54,628 bases of DNA. Origin: Saccharofermentans sp. (GTDB taxonomy: Bacteria; Bacillota; Clostridia; Saccharofermentanales; Saccharofermentanaceae). The notes below the pieces were generated by a model that was not told the DNA's origin, did not search any database, and worked only from the letters and a program-made list of their open reading frames with translations. Shown here piece by piece: positions 18,829 to 26,095 of the stretch. The stretch is from NCBI GenBank assembly GCA_024403795.1, contig JAKSRD010000011.1, forward strand, positions 1 through 54,628, read 5' to 3'. How positions within the stretch are numbered: position 1 is the stretch's first letter; the number at the start of each line of letters is the position of its first letter. Both the position numbers and the translations under genes were made by a program.

Positions 18829-18929
18829 AAGATACTTGCTGCTTAAGGGGATTCGAACCCCGCCTCAAAGAGTAACCAACTAAGATCAACCTTTGCTGTG
18901 AGTATCTTTGCTCGTTGCAATAGTATCTT
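18829..18929 (-). ncRNA. Candidate Y RNA (YrlA-like) with tRNA-like module
   Basis: The minus-strand ends AAGATACT (18929-18922) and AGTATCTT (18836-18829) pair perfectly. A further TGC/GCA pairing sits beyond a two-base bulge, which would make a closed, bulged terminal helix. Between them are a T-arm GGGG-TTCGAAT-CCCC and a D-loop-like AGTTGGTTA, but no anticodon arm or CCA end. Known bacterial YrlA RNAs combine a Ro-binding terminal stem with just such a tRNA mimic and lie next to the Ro homolog gene. This one ends 87 bases before the Ro60-type start codon. The 5' end is inferred; a second AAGATACT at 18908-18901 could replace the first as the 5' arm. Confidence 0.7.
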
Positions 18930-18941
18930 ACTGCGCTTCAT

Positions 18942-19039
18942 TGGGGTTTTACAGATGCAGATTGACTTGTTTTCGCAACCCCACTATAATCATTAAAATA
19001 ATGGGTTTTACGGAATATTGCACCATATTTGCAACCCCA
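18942..19039. promoter_or_regulatory. Two GGGGTTTTAC...GCAACCCC dyads between divergent operons
   Basis: TGGGGTTTTAC at 18942 pairs with GCAACCCCA at 18976-18984. A second unit, TGGGTTTTAC at 19002 with GCAACCCCA at 19031-19039, repeats the arrangement. They flank and overlap the promoter of the WYL gene and lie just upstream of the Y RNA start. This makes them good candidates for operators of the WYL regulator. Confidence 0.6.
18962..18991 (+). promoter_or_regulatory. Sigma-A promoter of the WYL regulator gene
   Basis: TTGACT (18962-18967) and TATAAT (18986-18991) are separated by 18 bases and point to the gene starting at 19054. The right arm of the first GGGGTT/AACCCC dyad lies between the two boxes, so a bound repressor would block this promoter (autoregulation is inferred). 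Confidence 0.75.
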
Positions 19040-19053
19040 AACAGGAGTTACAC

Positions 19054-20046
19054 ATGACAGAGAAATACAAGATCTATCTTACGGAAGACACCAAGATCAG
19101 GCTTATCAACGATGCCGAACTCTTCGAATTCACACGAAGCGACGGCAGCGTTAATCTCAACGGCTTCCTTAAAGAACTCATCGTTAACTACTTCGACCGG
19201 TACAGACGCGATAACGATGAACTGATGAACAACATGCTGAGCGAACTGACCTCCGTAAAAGGCATGAGACCCAAAGACGCTTCCGTACTCGCCGACAGGA
19301 TCATCAGGACCTACATCAACAACAGTGAGATCACATCCTCCGGTAAGAGCGTCGTCGTAACTCTCACCGTAAGCGGCATCTCTTATGACATAATCAAGAT
19401 AATCGAGAACAACTTCCTGGAAGAGACTTCACTGTCAGGCTATATAAAGGATATGTTCCTGTCATATCTGTCGATGCCGAGAAACAAGCGTGAAGGGATT
19501 ATTTTCGCGAAGAACTATGAACTTATAAATGAAGCGATCACCAAGAGCAGAGTGCTCACATTCTCTTCCAACGATTCGACTTATAAAGCAAGGATCGAGC
19601 CGTATCTTATCGCCACTTCAAAGGAAGAGCAGTTCGGTTACCTTCTCTGTTACGACTCTCAATTTAAGAGACACCGTTCGTTCAGGATCTCCAGACTTAA
19701 GAACATGTTCGTTACTTCGGACACGTTCGTAAGAGATGAGACTATCGAAGAAGAACTGACGCGCAAAGGACTTCGCAGCCCACACTCCATGAGGCCCGAC
19801 ATTCATGCGATCGTCAAAATGAGTGAGAGCGGAAAACGCATGTACAAAATGATCATCAAGAACAGGCCTGCCGTATCAAGTGTCGATGGCGATCTGTATT
19901 ATTTTGACTGGCCCGAGATGCAACTGGAGGAATACTTCCGGCGCTTCGGCAAAGAAGCCGTCGTGATCAAGCCGGCATCGCTTCGCAAGAAGCTGACAAA
20001 CTACTATTCCGATGCCTTGAAAGCTTACGAGAAGAAAAAGAGTTGA
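19054..20046 (+). CDS. WYL-domain transcriptional regulator
   Basis: The start at 19054, 6 bases after AGGAG, gives 330 residues. Two ribbon-helix-helix-like segments occur near residues 1-50 (IYLTEDT...SVNLNGFLKELI) and 110-150 (VVTLTVSG...SLSGYIKDMFL). They are followed by a WYL-type beta domain at about 165-245, with FGYLLCYDS in place of the canonical strand and RSFRISRLKNM after it, then a helical C-terminal extension. WYL domains are thought to sense ligands such as nucleic acid fragments and often control stress or defense operons. It is divergent from the Y RNA-TROVE-rtcB operon across two dyads, so it probably regulates that operon. Confidence 0.78.
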   Translation: MTEKYKIYLTEDTKIRLINDAELFEFTRSDGSVNLNGFLKELIVNYFDRYRRDNDELMNNMLSELTSVKGMRPKDASVLADRIIRTYINNSEITSSGKSVVVTLTVSGISYDIIKIIENNFLEETSLSGYIKDMFLSYLSMPRNKREGIIFAKNYELINEAITKSRVLTFSSNDSTYKARIEPYLIATSKEEQFGYLLCYDSQFKRHRSFRISRLKNMFVTSDTFVRDETIEEELTRKGLRSPHSMRPDIHAIVKMSESGKRMYKMIIKNRPAVSSVDGDLYYFDWPEMQLEEYFRRFGKEAVVIKPASLRKKLTNYYSDALKAYEKKKS

Positions 20047-20124
20047 GGCTCGTATCGGGGAACGGATGAGGCACTTATCGGGGAGCGATTGTGTCTCTAT
20101 TAGGGAGAAGCGGATCCCCCCTGC

Positions 20125-20817
20125 TCACACGATTATCAATGAGCTCCACAACTCAAAAAACATGCAGAATTCGCCGACCGTGAACATTCTGTTGGTGGTA
20201 GCGATCAATGTGGAATGGATCATGCTGTTGACGGGACTGTATACTTTGTTCCCAAAATCGATCTTTATCGGCAAGCGCGAACCGGTCATGAATTCTCTGC
20301 CTAACTCCTCCTGCTCTTCGCACACAAACCCGTTCTTCTCCAGGAATTCCAGAAACGCCTCTCTCACTTCCCTCCCGCGCGGTCTGACATAACAAATATA
20401 AGCACTGCCGATCTCATTTGCATCCCCGAAGAACACCTTCAGATCCGGACTTTCTTTAAGCACTACGGGTCCGAAGCCCTCAGGCTTTATCACCTTAGGA
20501 AAACCTGCATGATTCTTCCTGACAGTCAGTTCACCATAAAAATACTCATTCCCCTTCTCGTCGTAGCATGTTCCGAATACCGGATAGTTCGGTCCGAACC
20601 CCTTTTGAATACTGTAGGCACCTTCAAATCTCACATTTCCGTTCGGATAGTACTCCCGCCCATACGCCAATCCTTTGGCATCGAAAACCCCTTCCTGATA
20701 CTTATTACCATTCTCGTAGTACGTTGTTCCGGCACCGTGCGGCTTTCCTCCAAAAGTAAATCCTTCGTACATCAGTCTGCCGTCATCCGAGCTGATCCTC
20801 TTCCATTCGTCTTTCAT
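20125..20817 (-). CDS. MORN-repeat protein
   Basis: The start at 20817, 8 bases after AGGAGG, gives 230 residues. The first 110 residues contain about four MORN-type repeats: G-x-x-H-G-x-G-T-x-Y-Y, Y-x-x-G-x-x-Y-x-G and similar (for example YYENGNKYQEG, YYPNGNVRFEG). The remaining half is an unassigned alpha/beta region. There is no signal peptide. In bacteria MORN repeats serve as protein or lipid contact surfaces, and the role here is unknown. It converges with the WYL gene and lies 26 bases after a hairpin terminator that ends the small gene upstream. Confidence 0.7.
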   Translation of the reverse strand: MKDEWKRISSDDGRLMYEGFTFGGKPHGAGTTYYENGNKYQEGVFDAKGLAYGREYYPNGNVRFEGAYSIQKGFGPNYPVFGTCYDEKGNEYFYGELTVRKNHAGFPKVIKPEGFGPVVLKESPDLKVFFGDANEIGSAYICYVRPRGREVREAFLEFLEKNGFVCEEQEELGREFMTGSRLPIKIDFGNKVYSPVNSMIHSTLIATTNRMFTVGEFCMFFELWSSLIIV

Positions 20818-20844
20818 AAGAATTACCTCCTCTAACGTCAATAA

Positions 20845-20866
20845 AGCCCGCCGCGAACGGCAGGCT
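20845..20866 (-). terminator. Terminator between small ORF and MORN gene
   Basis: On the minus strand AGCCTGCCG, loop TTCG and CGGCGGGCT form a compact hairpin followed by TTATT. It ends transcription from the 44-residue ORF upstream and leaves only 26 bases before the MORN start, so the MORN gene depends on read-through unless a promoter is hidden here. Confidence 0.8.
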
Positions 20867-20923
20867 CTGAATAATACTTACTTATCAATCTCACGTCTCT
20901 ACGGATGGTGATATATCTTTAAA

Positions 20924-21058
20924 TCAATAATCGGCATCCTCGATACCGTCAATCTCATCGTATTCTTCTTCAAGCTCTTCCTCGCGCCATCTTCTCTCCC
21001 GTTCCTCAACCTTGTCTGACGATCCGGAACCAAACAGCAATGAAATCAACACACACAT
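20924..21058 (-). CDS. Small acidic protein, 44 residues
   Basis: ATG at 21058 follows GGAGG by 8 bases and opens a 44-codon frame ending in TGA. The product begins hydrophobic (MCVLISLLFGSGSS) and continues as a highly charged helix rich in Glu and Arg (KVEERERRWREEELEEEYDE). No family is recognised. The strong ribosome binding site and the terminator after it support a real gene. Confidence 0.65.
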   Translation of the reverse strand: MCVLISLLFGSGSSDKVEERERRWREEELEEEYDEIDGIEDADY

Positions 21059-21277
21059 GACCTGATCCTCCGTAAATCGACTGATTAGCCGCCATCGGCT
21101 TTTATATATCTAATTATAGTGAGCCGGGACAGGGAGTGTGTGCCATTAATCGGACTATCTGAAGAGGGGGAAGGGCGAAGGGGAGGACTTAACAGGGAGT
21201 CACAGGGAGTTGCAGGTTCGTTTCTGTAGGTACAGTTGCCTGTTTGAGGGGTTAAGACGCCGCATGTTTTGAAAATC
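21059..21277. other. Intergenic stretch, nothing recognised
   Basis: Purine-rich, with several GGGAG repeats on the plus strand (around 21165-21215), but no ORF with a ribosome binding site and no convincing structure apart from the palindromes that begin at 21278. Confidence 0.5.
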
Positions 21278-21443
21278 GCAACAGAACACCCATTTTTTTA
21301 CCATCTTCTGTTGCACTCTTCTACTCGCATGCAACAGAACTACACAATTTCTCTTCACTTCTGTTGCACTATTCTAAAAATCGCAACAGAACACGCGTTT
21401 TTTTACCCTCTTCTGTTGCACCCGCCGCATGTTTTACCTGATC
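21278..21443. repeat. Three GCAACAGAA/TTCTGTTGC palindromes
   Basis: Hairpins at 21278-21314, 21331-21367 and 21383-21419 each have arms GCAACAGAA and TTCTGTTGC with different loops. CCGCATGTTTT flanks the cluster on both sides (about 21261 and 21426). The third unit plus its right flank is the same as the left end of this window. Confidence 0.88.
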
Positions 21444-21538
21444 ACAGTGTCGACGATTCGTTGCGACAATATTTCGAATCGATGCAGCAATTCGTCGACA
21501 CACCCGCCGCCCCCAAAAAGCAAAATCCATCTGCTTTC

Positions 21539-22135
21539 TTATCCGACCCTTTTGAACTTCTCTCCTTCATATTTGCGGACCGGATTACCTCTCTCGATCT
21601 CGTTGTGCTTCTGCCAGGCACTGTTTGCAGCATCGGCATTATTGTTCTCCTGCTTTGCTGCAAGAATGCTCTTCAATCTTCTCAATGCCTTCTGTTTGTT
21701 CTGCACCTGACTTCTCTCTTCGGTGCAGGCAACAACGATACCCGTGGGTCTGTGCAAGATCCTGACACCCGTCTCGACCTTGTTGACGTGCTGACCGCCT
21801 TTGCCGCCGCAATGCATCGTGGTTATCTCGCAATCATCGGCTTCAAGCTCACCCACCGTCTCCGCTTCCCTGATAACATGAACATCCATGTACCAGTTCT
21901 TGCGCTGATGACCGGGTCTTATGGTGCTTTTCCACACCCACAGCACGGTGCCTTCTAACAAAGACACATTCTCATCGAATTCCATCACGGCTGACTTATA
22001 ACCGTTGCCGGAATAGTCGGCATTGACCGATACGATCCTTGATCCTTCATATTCTTTAAGGAGTGCTCTGCACAGCTTCTCTACACCGACAGAGCACTCC
22101 GCGGGACCTTGTCCCGAACTTATCTGTAATAACAT
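21539..22135 (-). CDS. prfH: Peptide chain release factor homolog PrfH
   Basis: This 198-residue release-factor-like protein has the catalytic GGQ at residues 113-115 (GGKGGQHVN), which triggers peptidyl-tRNA hydrolysis. It lacks the domains that read stop codons. It starts LLQISSGQGPAEC and ends with an IERGNP segment, both typical of PrfH. Its start is 2 bases after the stop of the second rtcB. From published work on the family, PrfH with RtcB2 recognises ribosomes whose 16S decoding centre has been cut, releases the nascent chain and lets the ligase reseal the rRNA. PrfH itself is intact here although its ligase partner is interrupted. Confidence 0.93.
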   Translation of the reverse strand: MLLQISSGQGPAECSVGVEKLCRALLKEYEGSRIVSVNADYSGNGYKSAVMEFDENVSLLEGTVLWVWKSTIRPGHQRKNWYMDVHVIREAETVGELEADDCEITTMHCGGKGGQHVNKVETGVRILHRPTGIVVACTEERSQVQNKQKALRRLKSILAAKQENNNADAANSAWQKHNEIERGNPVRKYEGEKFKRVG

Positions 22136-22137
22136 CC

Positions 22138-23256
22138 TTACCTCTCTTTTCCGGCCTTGAAGTTGTAGACGGGCTTCAAGACTTCCTTAACTTCGACGCT
22201 GTCGGATATGGCATCCCTGATCTCATCGATGCCGCGGTATGCAACGGGCGCTTCATCAAGCGTTCCGGAGTTTATCGAAGATGAGTAGATGCCCTGCATA
22301 TCCGACTTAAATGCAGATACCGTATAGTGATTCTTAACTTCATCACGGCGAAGGACCCTTCCTGATCCGTGAGGTGCCGAACAGTTCCATTCCGGATTGC
22401 CTTTGCCGGTGCCGATTATCACGCCGTCACGCATGTTGACCGGAATGATGACGGCCTCGCCTTCAAGTGCGGAAGCGGCACCTTTTCGAAGTATCTTATT
22501 ACCGTCAGGAAGAGTGCCGATGTAGTTGTGGATCGACTCATATCATTCGACTTCTTTCCACTTCATTTCCTTAAGGATCTCGTGGAGGATTATCTCTCTG
22601 TTCAGAGATGCGTATGCGGTTGCGATCGCTGCATCGTGAAGATAATCATCCTTGAGATTGCCTTCGACATATGCCATCTCGTACGGCACGTCTTTGCCCA
22701 TGTTGTTAAGTCTTCTGCGTGCACTCTCCGTGTAGTAATCGGCGACATCATAACCGAGATGTCTGCTTCCCGAATGGATGATCATGTAGTATCCGTCTTC
22801 GCCTTTATCCACTTCGATAAAGTGATTGCCGCCGCCAAGAGTTCCGAGGCTTTTCAAAACCTTATCAGTCTGAACTGCACGCAGACATCTAAGCTCGGAA
22901 ATCACCTCAAATCGTGCCTTGTTATGAGGTGTTTTTCTGATGTTAAATCCTGACGGTACGTTCTCGCTGATTACTCTGTCCAGCTTCCTGAATTCTATGT
23001 TCTTCGCCTTGATCTTACAGACCAGCATTCCGCAGCCGATGTCAACGCCCATAAGCTGAGGGATTATCCTGTTGCTGATCGTCATTGTAAGTCCGATGGG
23101 ACCTACCTTGCCCGGATGACAATCCGGCATTATACGTATCTTTGAATCGCAGGATATCTCATTATCCAGGATCATCTTGATCTGCGATACGGCATAGTCT
23201 TCAACATTTGTTGCATAGACTACAGCCGATGCAAATCGACCATTAATAGTGTCCAT
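22138..23256 (-). pseudogene. rtcB2: Second rtcB (RtcB2-type) interrupted by an in-frame TGA
   Basis: The frame encodes a 372-position RtcB that is complete except for TGA at codon 238 (22543-22545). Before the stop are Asp72 and Cys75 in GVDIGCGM, His145 in GGGNHF and His161 in IHSGSR. After it, in the same frame, are the IHNY histidine (position 243) and the guanylylation APHGSGR histidine (position 296). A protein stopping at 237 residues cannot be guanylylated. No frameshift is present and AAAGGA precedes the start. This may be a recent nonsense mutation, a base-call error, or recoding. TGA is an ordinary stop elsewhere in this window. The prfH gene follows directly. Confidence 0.85.
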
Positions 23257-23306
23257 ATAAAAATTCCTTTCGTTAGAAAGGGTGACTATGGGAATTCTTT
23301 ATGAAG

Positions 23307-23393
23307 TCAGATAAGACCTGAAGAAAGAAGGTCCCATGTACCCTTGTTATTGGTTTTGTTTGCAGTATCAATTGATGTTTTTCGCGTTTTCAT
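23307..23393 (-). CDS. 28-codon ORF (possible leader peptide) upstream of rtcB2-prfH
   Basis: ATG at 23393 is preceded by AGGAGG at an ideal 8-base spacing. The product has 28 residues, starting MKTRKTSID and ending WDLLSSGLI. It stops 50 bases before the rtcB2 start on the same strand. Size and location fit a leader peptide controlling the repair operon, or a small effector. No homolog is recognised. Confidence 0.5.
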   Translation of the reverse strand: MKTRKTSIDTANKTNNKGTWDLLSSGLI

Positions 23394-23638
23394 TGTCGGA
23401 ACCTCCTCTCGTAGAAATATTGTCGCTGATTATAGATGACAGAACTCGAAAATGCAACCCCATCAGAAAATCTCTTCACAACGCTTTCCGATCGGCTCAC
23501 GTAACATTCCATTCTCCAAACTCTGTATGGCGTATATAATTATGCTATTGCTTACTATATAGGATATTGACGGTTCTGTCATTCATTGGCGGTCTTTTGC
23601 GACAAATCAGCATTAACGGGTAATTTTTTCGATTTGCT

Positions 23639-23665
23639 TGAAATGTTTTCGGACTGTTGTTCGTC
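23639..23665 (+). promoter_or_regulatory. Possible ECF-type promoter of the sigma factor operon
   Basis: TGAAAT (23639-23644), 17 bases, then CGTC (23662-23665) resembles the TGAAAC-CGT pattern used by many ECF sigma factors. It lies about 60 bases before the sigma gene start, which would allow autoregulation. The rest of 23394-23723 shows nothing else. Confidence 0.45.
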
Positions 23666-23723
23666 TTTATATATGAGAGCAATCGTAAGATGCACGAGAT
23701 CATAAAGAAAGAGTACAGACATT

Positions 23724-24278
23724 ATGAAAGATGAAATGATAGTTGATCTGTTCTATGAGCGCTCAGAACATGCGATCAGCGAATTATCATCTAAGTATGG
23801 AAAACTTGCACAAGGAATCTGTGTGAACATCCTTCACAACTCATCAGATGCAGAAGAATGCGTAAACGATTCACTGTTTACAACCTGGAATTCTATTCCG
23901 CCCGAGAGGCCCGCATCGCTGAAAGCCTATTTCATACACATCGCTCGTAACGAGGCGTTGGACAGATACAGATACAACACTTCAAGCAAACGCAATTCGT
24001 ATGAAGATGAACCGATAGATGAGTTACAGGAAAGCCTCAGCTCAGAATGCTCGTTGGAAAAAGAATGTGAAGCCGGAGAACTTTCTCAAGCGATTAATTC
24101 TTTTCTCTCGACGCTGAAAAAAGCTGACAGGCAGATATTCGTATCGAGATACTATCTCTCAGACCCTATACATGTCATCGCAATACGCATGGGGCTGAAA
24201 GATTCCGTCGTTACCTTGCGACTTCACCGCATCCGCGCAAAGCTCCGCAAATACTTACAAAAGGAGAACCTGATATGA
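23724..24278 (+). CDS. ECF-type RNA polymerase sigma factor
   Basis: This 184-residue protein has a sigma region 2 (about 15-85, including SDAEECVNDSLFTTWN and AYFIHIARNEALDRYR, the -10 recognition helix) and a region 4 helix-turn-helix (about 125-180, HVIAIRMGLKDSVVTLRLHRIRAKL). Regions 1 and 3 are missing, as in ECF sigma factors. Its stop overlaps the start of the next gene by ATGA, and that gene encodes a membrane protein of the anti-sigma type. The pair therefore forms a signal-responsive transcription unit; the stimulus and regulon are unknown. Confidence 0.88.
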   Translation: MKDEMIVDLFYERSEHAISELSSKYGKLAQGICVNILHNSSDAEECVNDSLFTTWNSIPPERPASLKAYFIHIARNEALDRYRYNTSSKRNSYEDEPIDELQESLSSECSLEKECEAGELSQAINSFLSTLKKADRQIFVSRYYLSDPIHVIAIRMGLKDSVVTLRLHRIRAKLRKYLQKENLI

Positions 24279-25102
24279 GACCTGAGGTAATATCTGAAGC
24301 CATAAAAGGCATAGATGACGAATACAAGCTCGAGGCATTGGAATTACATGACCGGGTTACTGTATCAGACGAGCTTAATATGGGAACACACAAAACAAGC
24401 AAGAAAGTAATAGGAATAGGAATCGCCGCAGGCCTTATCGCAGCACTCGGTGTTACGGCATATGCGACCGATCTGTTCGGCATCAAGCAACACGATCCTG
24501 AACCTGAAGAGACATTTGAAGTAGAATATACCATCGAAAATGAAGACGGCAGCTTTTCTATCGAGAAGATAAATTACGATAACATAAAAAAGTGTATATC
24601 CTTTGACGGACCTGATGCATGCGACAAAGTCAGATTCAAAGCTTCATATCTTCCTGAAGGCTGTATATGCACCTTCCCTGAGGAAATGGATATGACCGGC
24701 TGGAATGACTATAACCTTCAGGTAGAAGATGCAAACGGTTATGTTATCAACATATGTCTGTACTATTCAGCAGAATTCGGAACTGACGGTTCTATGATCT
24801 TCGAAGAAGAAGTCACAGACACAGAAGAAGCAACGATCGGTGATTATACCGCCCTTAAGATGGCAGGCTACACGGAATATCTGTCTGCTGAAAACGACGG
24901 CGAGAGTGAAGAGCTGATCAAAGATGACAACTGCTATATCATCTTAGAGAATCCGGACGGCTGCATCTTTGTCATCAGCGGACAAGATATGGATGAATTG
25001 GTAAAGATCGCCGAGGGCCTGGAGGTCGAGAAAACCGGCGAGACGATCGAGTTTGATCCTACTGCAGAACACAACATATATATCTGTAACGGCGTGGGTT
25101 AA
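24275..25102 (+). CDS. Membrane anti-sigma factor-like protein with DUF4367-type domain
   Basis: This 275-residue protein has a cytoplasmic N-terminus of about 45 residues, one membrane helix at about 48-66 (VIGIGIAAGLIAALGVTAYA), then an acidic extracytoplasmic domain resembling DUF4367 (FKASYLPEGCICTF..., ending with GCIFVISGQDMDELVKIAEGL). Such proteins are encoded with ECF sigma factors in Clostridia and hold the sigma factor at the membrane until a signal arrives. Translational coupling by ATGA overlap with the sigma gene supports that. A clear terminator follows at 25135. Confidence 0.8.
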   Translation: MRPEVISEAIKGIDDEYKLEALELHDRVTVSDELNMGTHKTSKKVIGIGIAAGLIAALGVTAYATDLFGIKQHDPEPEETFEVEYTIENEDGSFSIEKINYDNIKKCISFDGPDACDKVRFKASYLPEGCICTFPEEMDMTGWNDYNLQVEDANGYVINICLYYSAEFGTDGSMIFEEEVTDTEEATIGDYTALKMAGYTEYLSAENDGESEELIKDDNCYIILENPDGCIFVISGQDMDELVKIAEGLEVEKTGETIEFDPTAEHNIYICNGVG

Positions 25103-25134
25103 TAGGAATAGGAGCATTAACAGCTCCGGACGGA

Positions 25135-25168
25135 AAGCGGCTGCCTCATTGGAGACAGTCGCTTTTTT
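25135..25168 (+). terminator. Intrinsic terminator of the sigma/anti-sigma operon
   Basis: AAGCGGCTGCCTC pairs with GAGACAGTCGCTT with one wobble and one mismatch around a short loop, followed by a run of six T. Confidence 0.85.
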
Positions 25169-25251
25169 GTGTGCGGTCACAGCAACAACTGACATTCCTT
25201 TTCCTATCCGGAGCGATGCTTCAGATGCCGGTTAATCGGAATGATCTTAAC

Positions 25252-25737
25252 CTAGCCGGCGCAGATGTCTTCGGCCCACTCGCCAAGAATGACTTCGATC
25301 GCCTGCTTTGACAGCAGCATCTTCTGAGAGAACGGATTGATCGCGACTCCCTTAACCCTGTCATCATCAAAAGCCTTCTCAAGGACCATGGCTATGGACA
25401 GATCGATCACCGCATTATGTCCGTGCCCTGAATTGAGTTCGCTCTCATCGGTATAGAGCGGATACCATTCATTGCCGTCTTCATCAAAGACAGTATCGAT
25501 CAGGAGCTTCGAACCTGACCCGAAGCCAAGATGCTTGTTGATCACATGTTCGCTTATCATCGGTGTCGGTGCTTCACCTTCCTCGGCTATCCTCTTGCGG
25601 ATAACGCAGAGGATCTTAAAGATCGCCTTCGGTGAAGGCTCATTGAGCATCTCATCTACGGCTTCCTTAATGCATGCGTTATTCTCATAACCTGAGAGAT
25701 CTTCGTAATCGAAATTTCCGCTGACTTCATTACTCAT
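25252..25737 (-). CDS. SseB N-terminal domain-like protein
   Basis: This 161-residue soluble protein matches the SseB N-terminal domain pattern: a YPLYTDESELNSG segment near residues 92-104 and VKGVAINPFSQKMLLSKQAIEVIL near the C-terminus. SseB was named for enhanced serine sensitivity in E. coli, and the molecular role is not settled. In Gram-positive bacteria such domains also accompany type VII secretion loci, but none is seen here. The gene stands alone. Confidence 0.6.
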   Translation of the reverse strand: MSNEVSGNFDYEDLSGYENNACIKEAVDEMLNEPSPKAIFKILCVIRKRIAEEGEAPTPMISEHVINKHLGFGSGSKLLIDTVFDEDGNEWYPLYTDESELNSGHGHNAVIDLSIAMVLEKAFDDDRVKGVAINPFSQKMLLSKQAIEVILGEWAEDICAG

Positions 25738-25860
25738 ATATATACCTCCGATTTTCTATTCTCGATCGTCTCGAGAACCTTCTCCTTCGACTGCGGTCGC
25801 CGACAGAAACGATCACTTTGACCGTTCCTGATCGCTTCGTGTTACTGAAAGACAATTGAT

Positions 25861-25892
25861 GTGGCCCGGGGAAAGAAGTAAAGCCCGGGCCA
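25861..25892. other. Perfect 10-bp GC hairpin in a 358-base gap
   Basis: GTGGCCCGGG and CCCGGGCCAC form a perfect stem around a 12-base loop, without a T-run on either side. The gap 25738-26095 holds no other feature I can support. Confidence 0.6.
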
Positions 25893-26095
25893 CAAGTAAG
25901 TGAGGACACAAAAACCATGACTAACAGAACGAAAAGGAGAAACATTCTGTAATTTTCAATGTGAGTATAACACCCTCAGCGGAGGCGCTGACGGACATTA
26001 ATCGGACACATCTTTTCGAGAAATCTGGTATATATAATATGGAACGTTCGGAACTTTACCGATCGATTTTTTACCGGTTCTTGACCGGCTGCCGA

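Noticed and set aside
18841..18900. Ordinary tRNA gene at the TTCGAA-containing T-arm
   Set aside because: No anticodon arm, no acceptor stem of the right kind and no CCA can be drawn; the closing stem is the AAGATACT helix further out.
22543..22590. Selenocysteine insertion at the TGA of rtcB2
   Set aside because: A small stem can be drawn just after TGA, but the loop lacks the GGU motif of bacterial SECIS, and the position is not the active-site cysteine, which is an ordinary Cys at residue 75.
23336..23539. 67-codon plus-strand frame between rtcB2 and the sigma gene
   Set aside because: No ribosome binding site; the opposite strand holds the better-supported 28-codon ORF.
25730..25945. 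71-codon minus-strand frame with hydrophobic start
   Set aside because: No ribosome binding site, overlaps the start of the SseB-like gene and the perfect hairpin, and is Arg/Ser-rich at the end as expected for noise.
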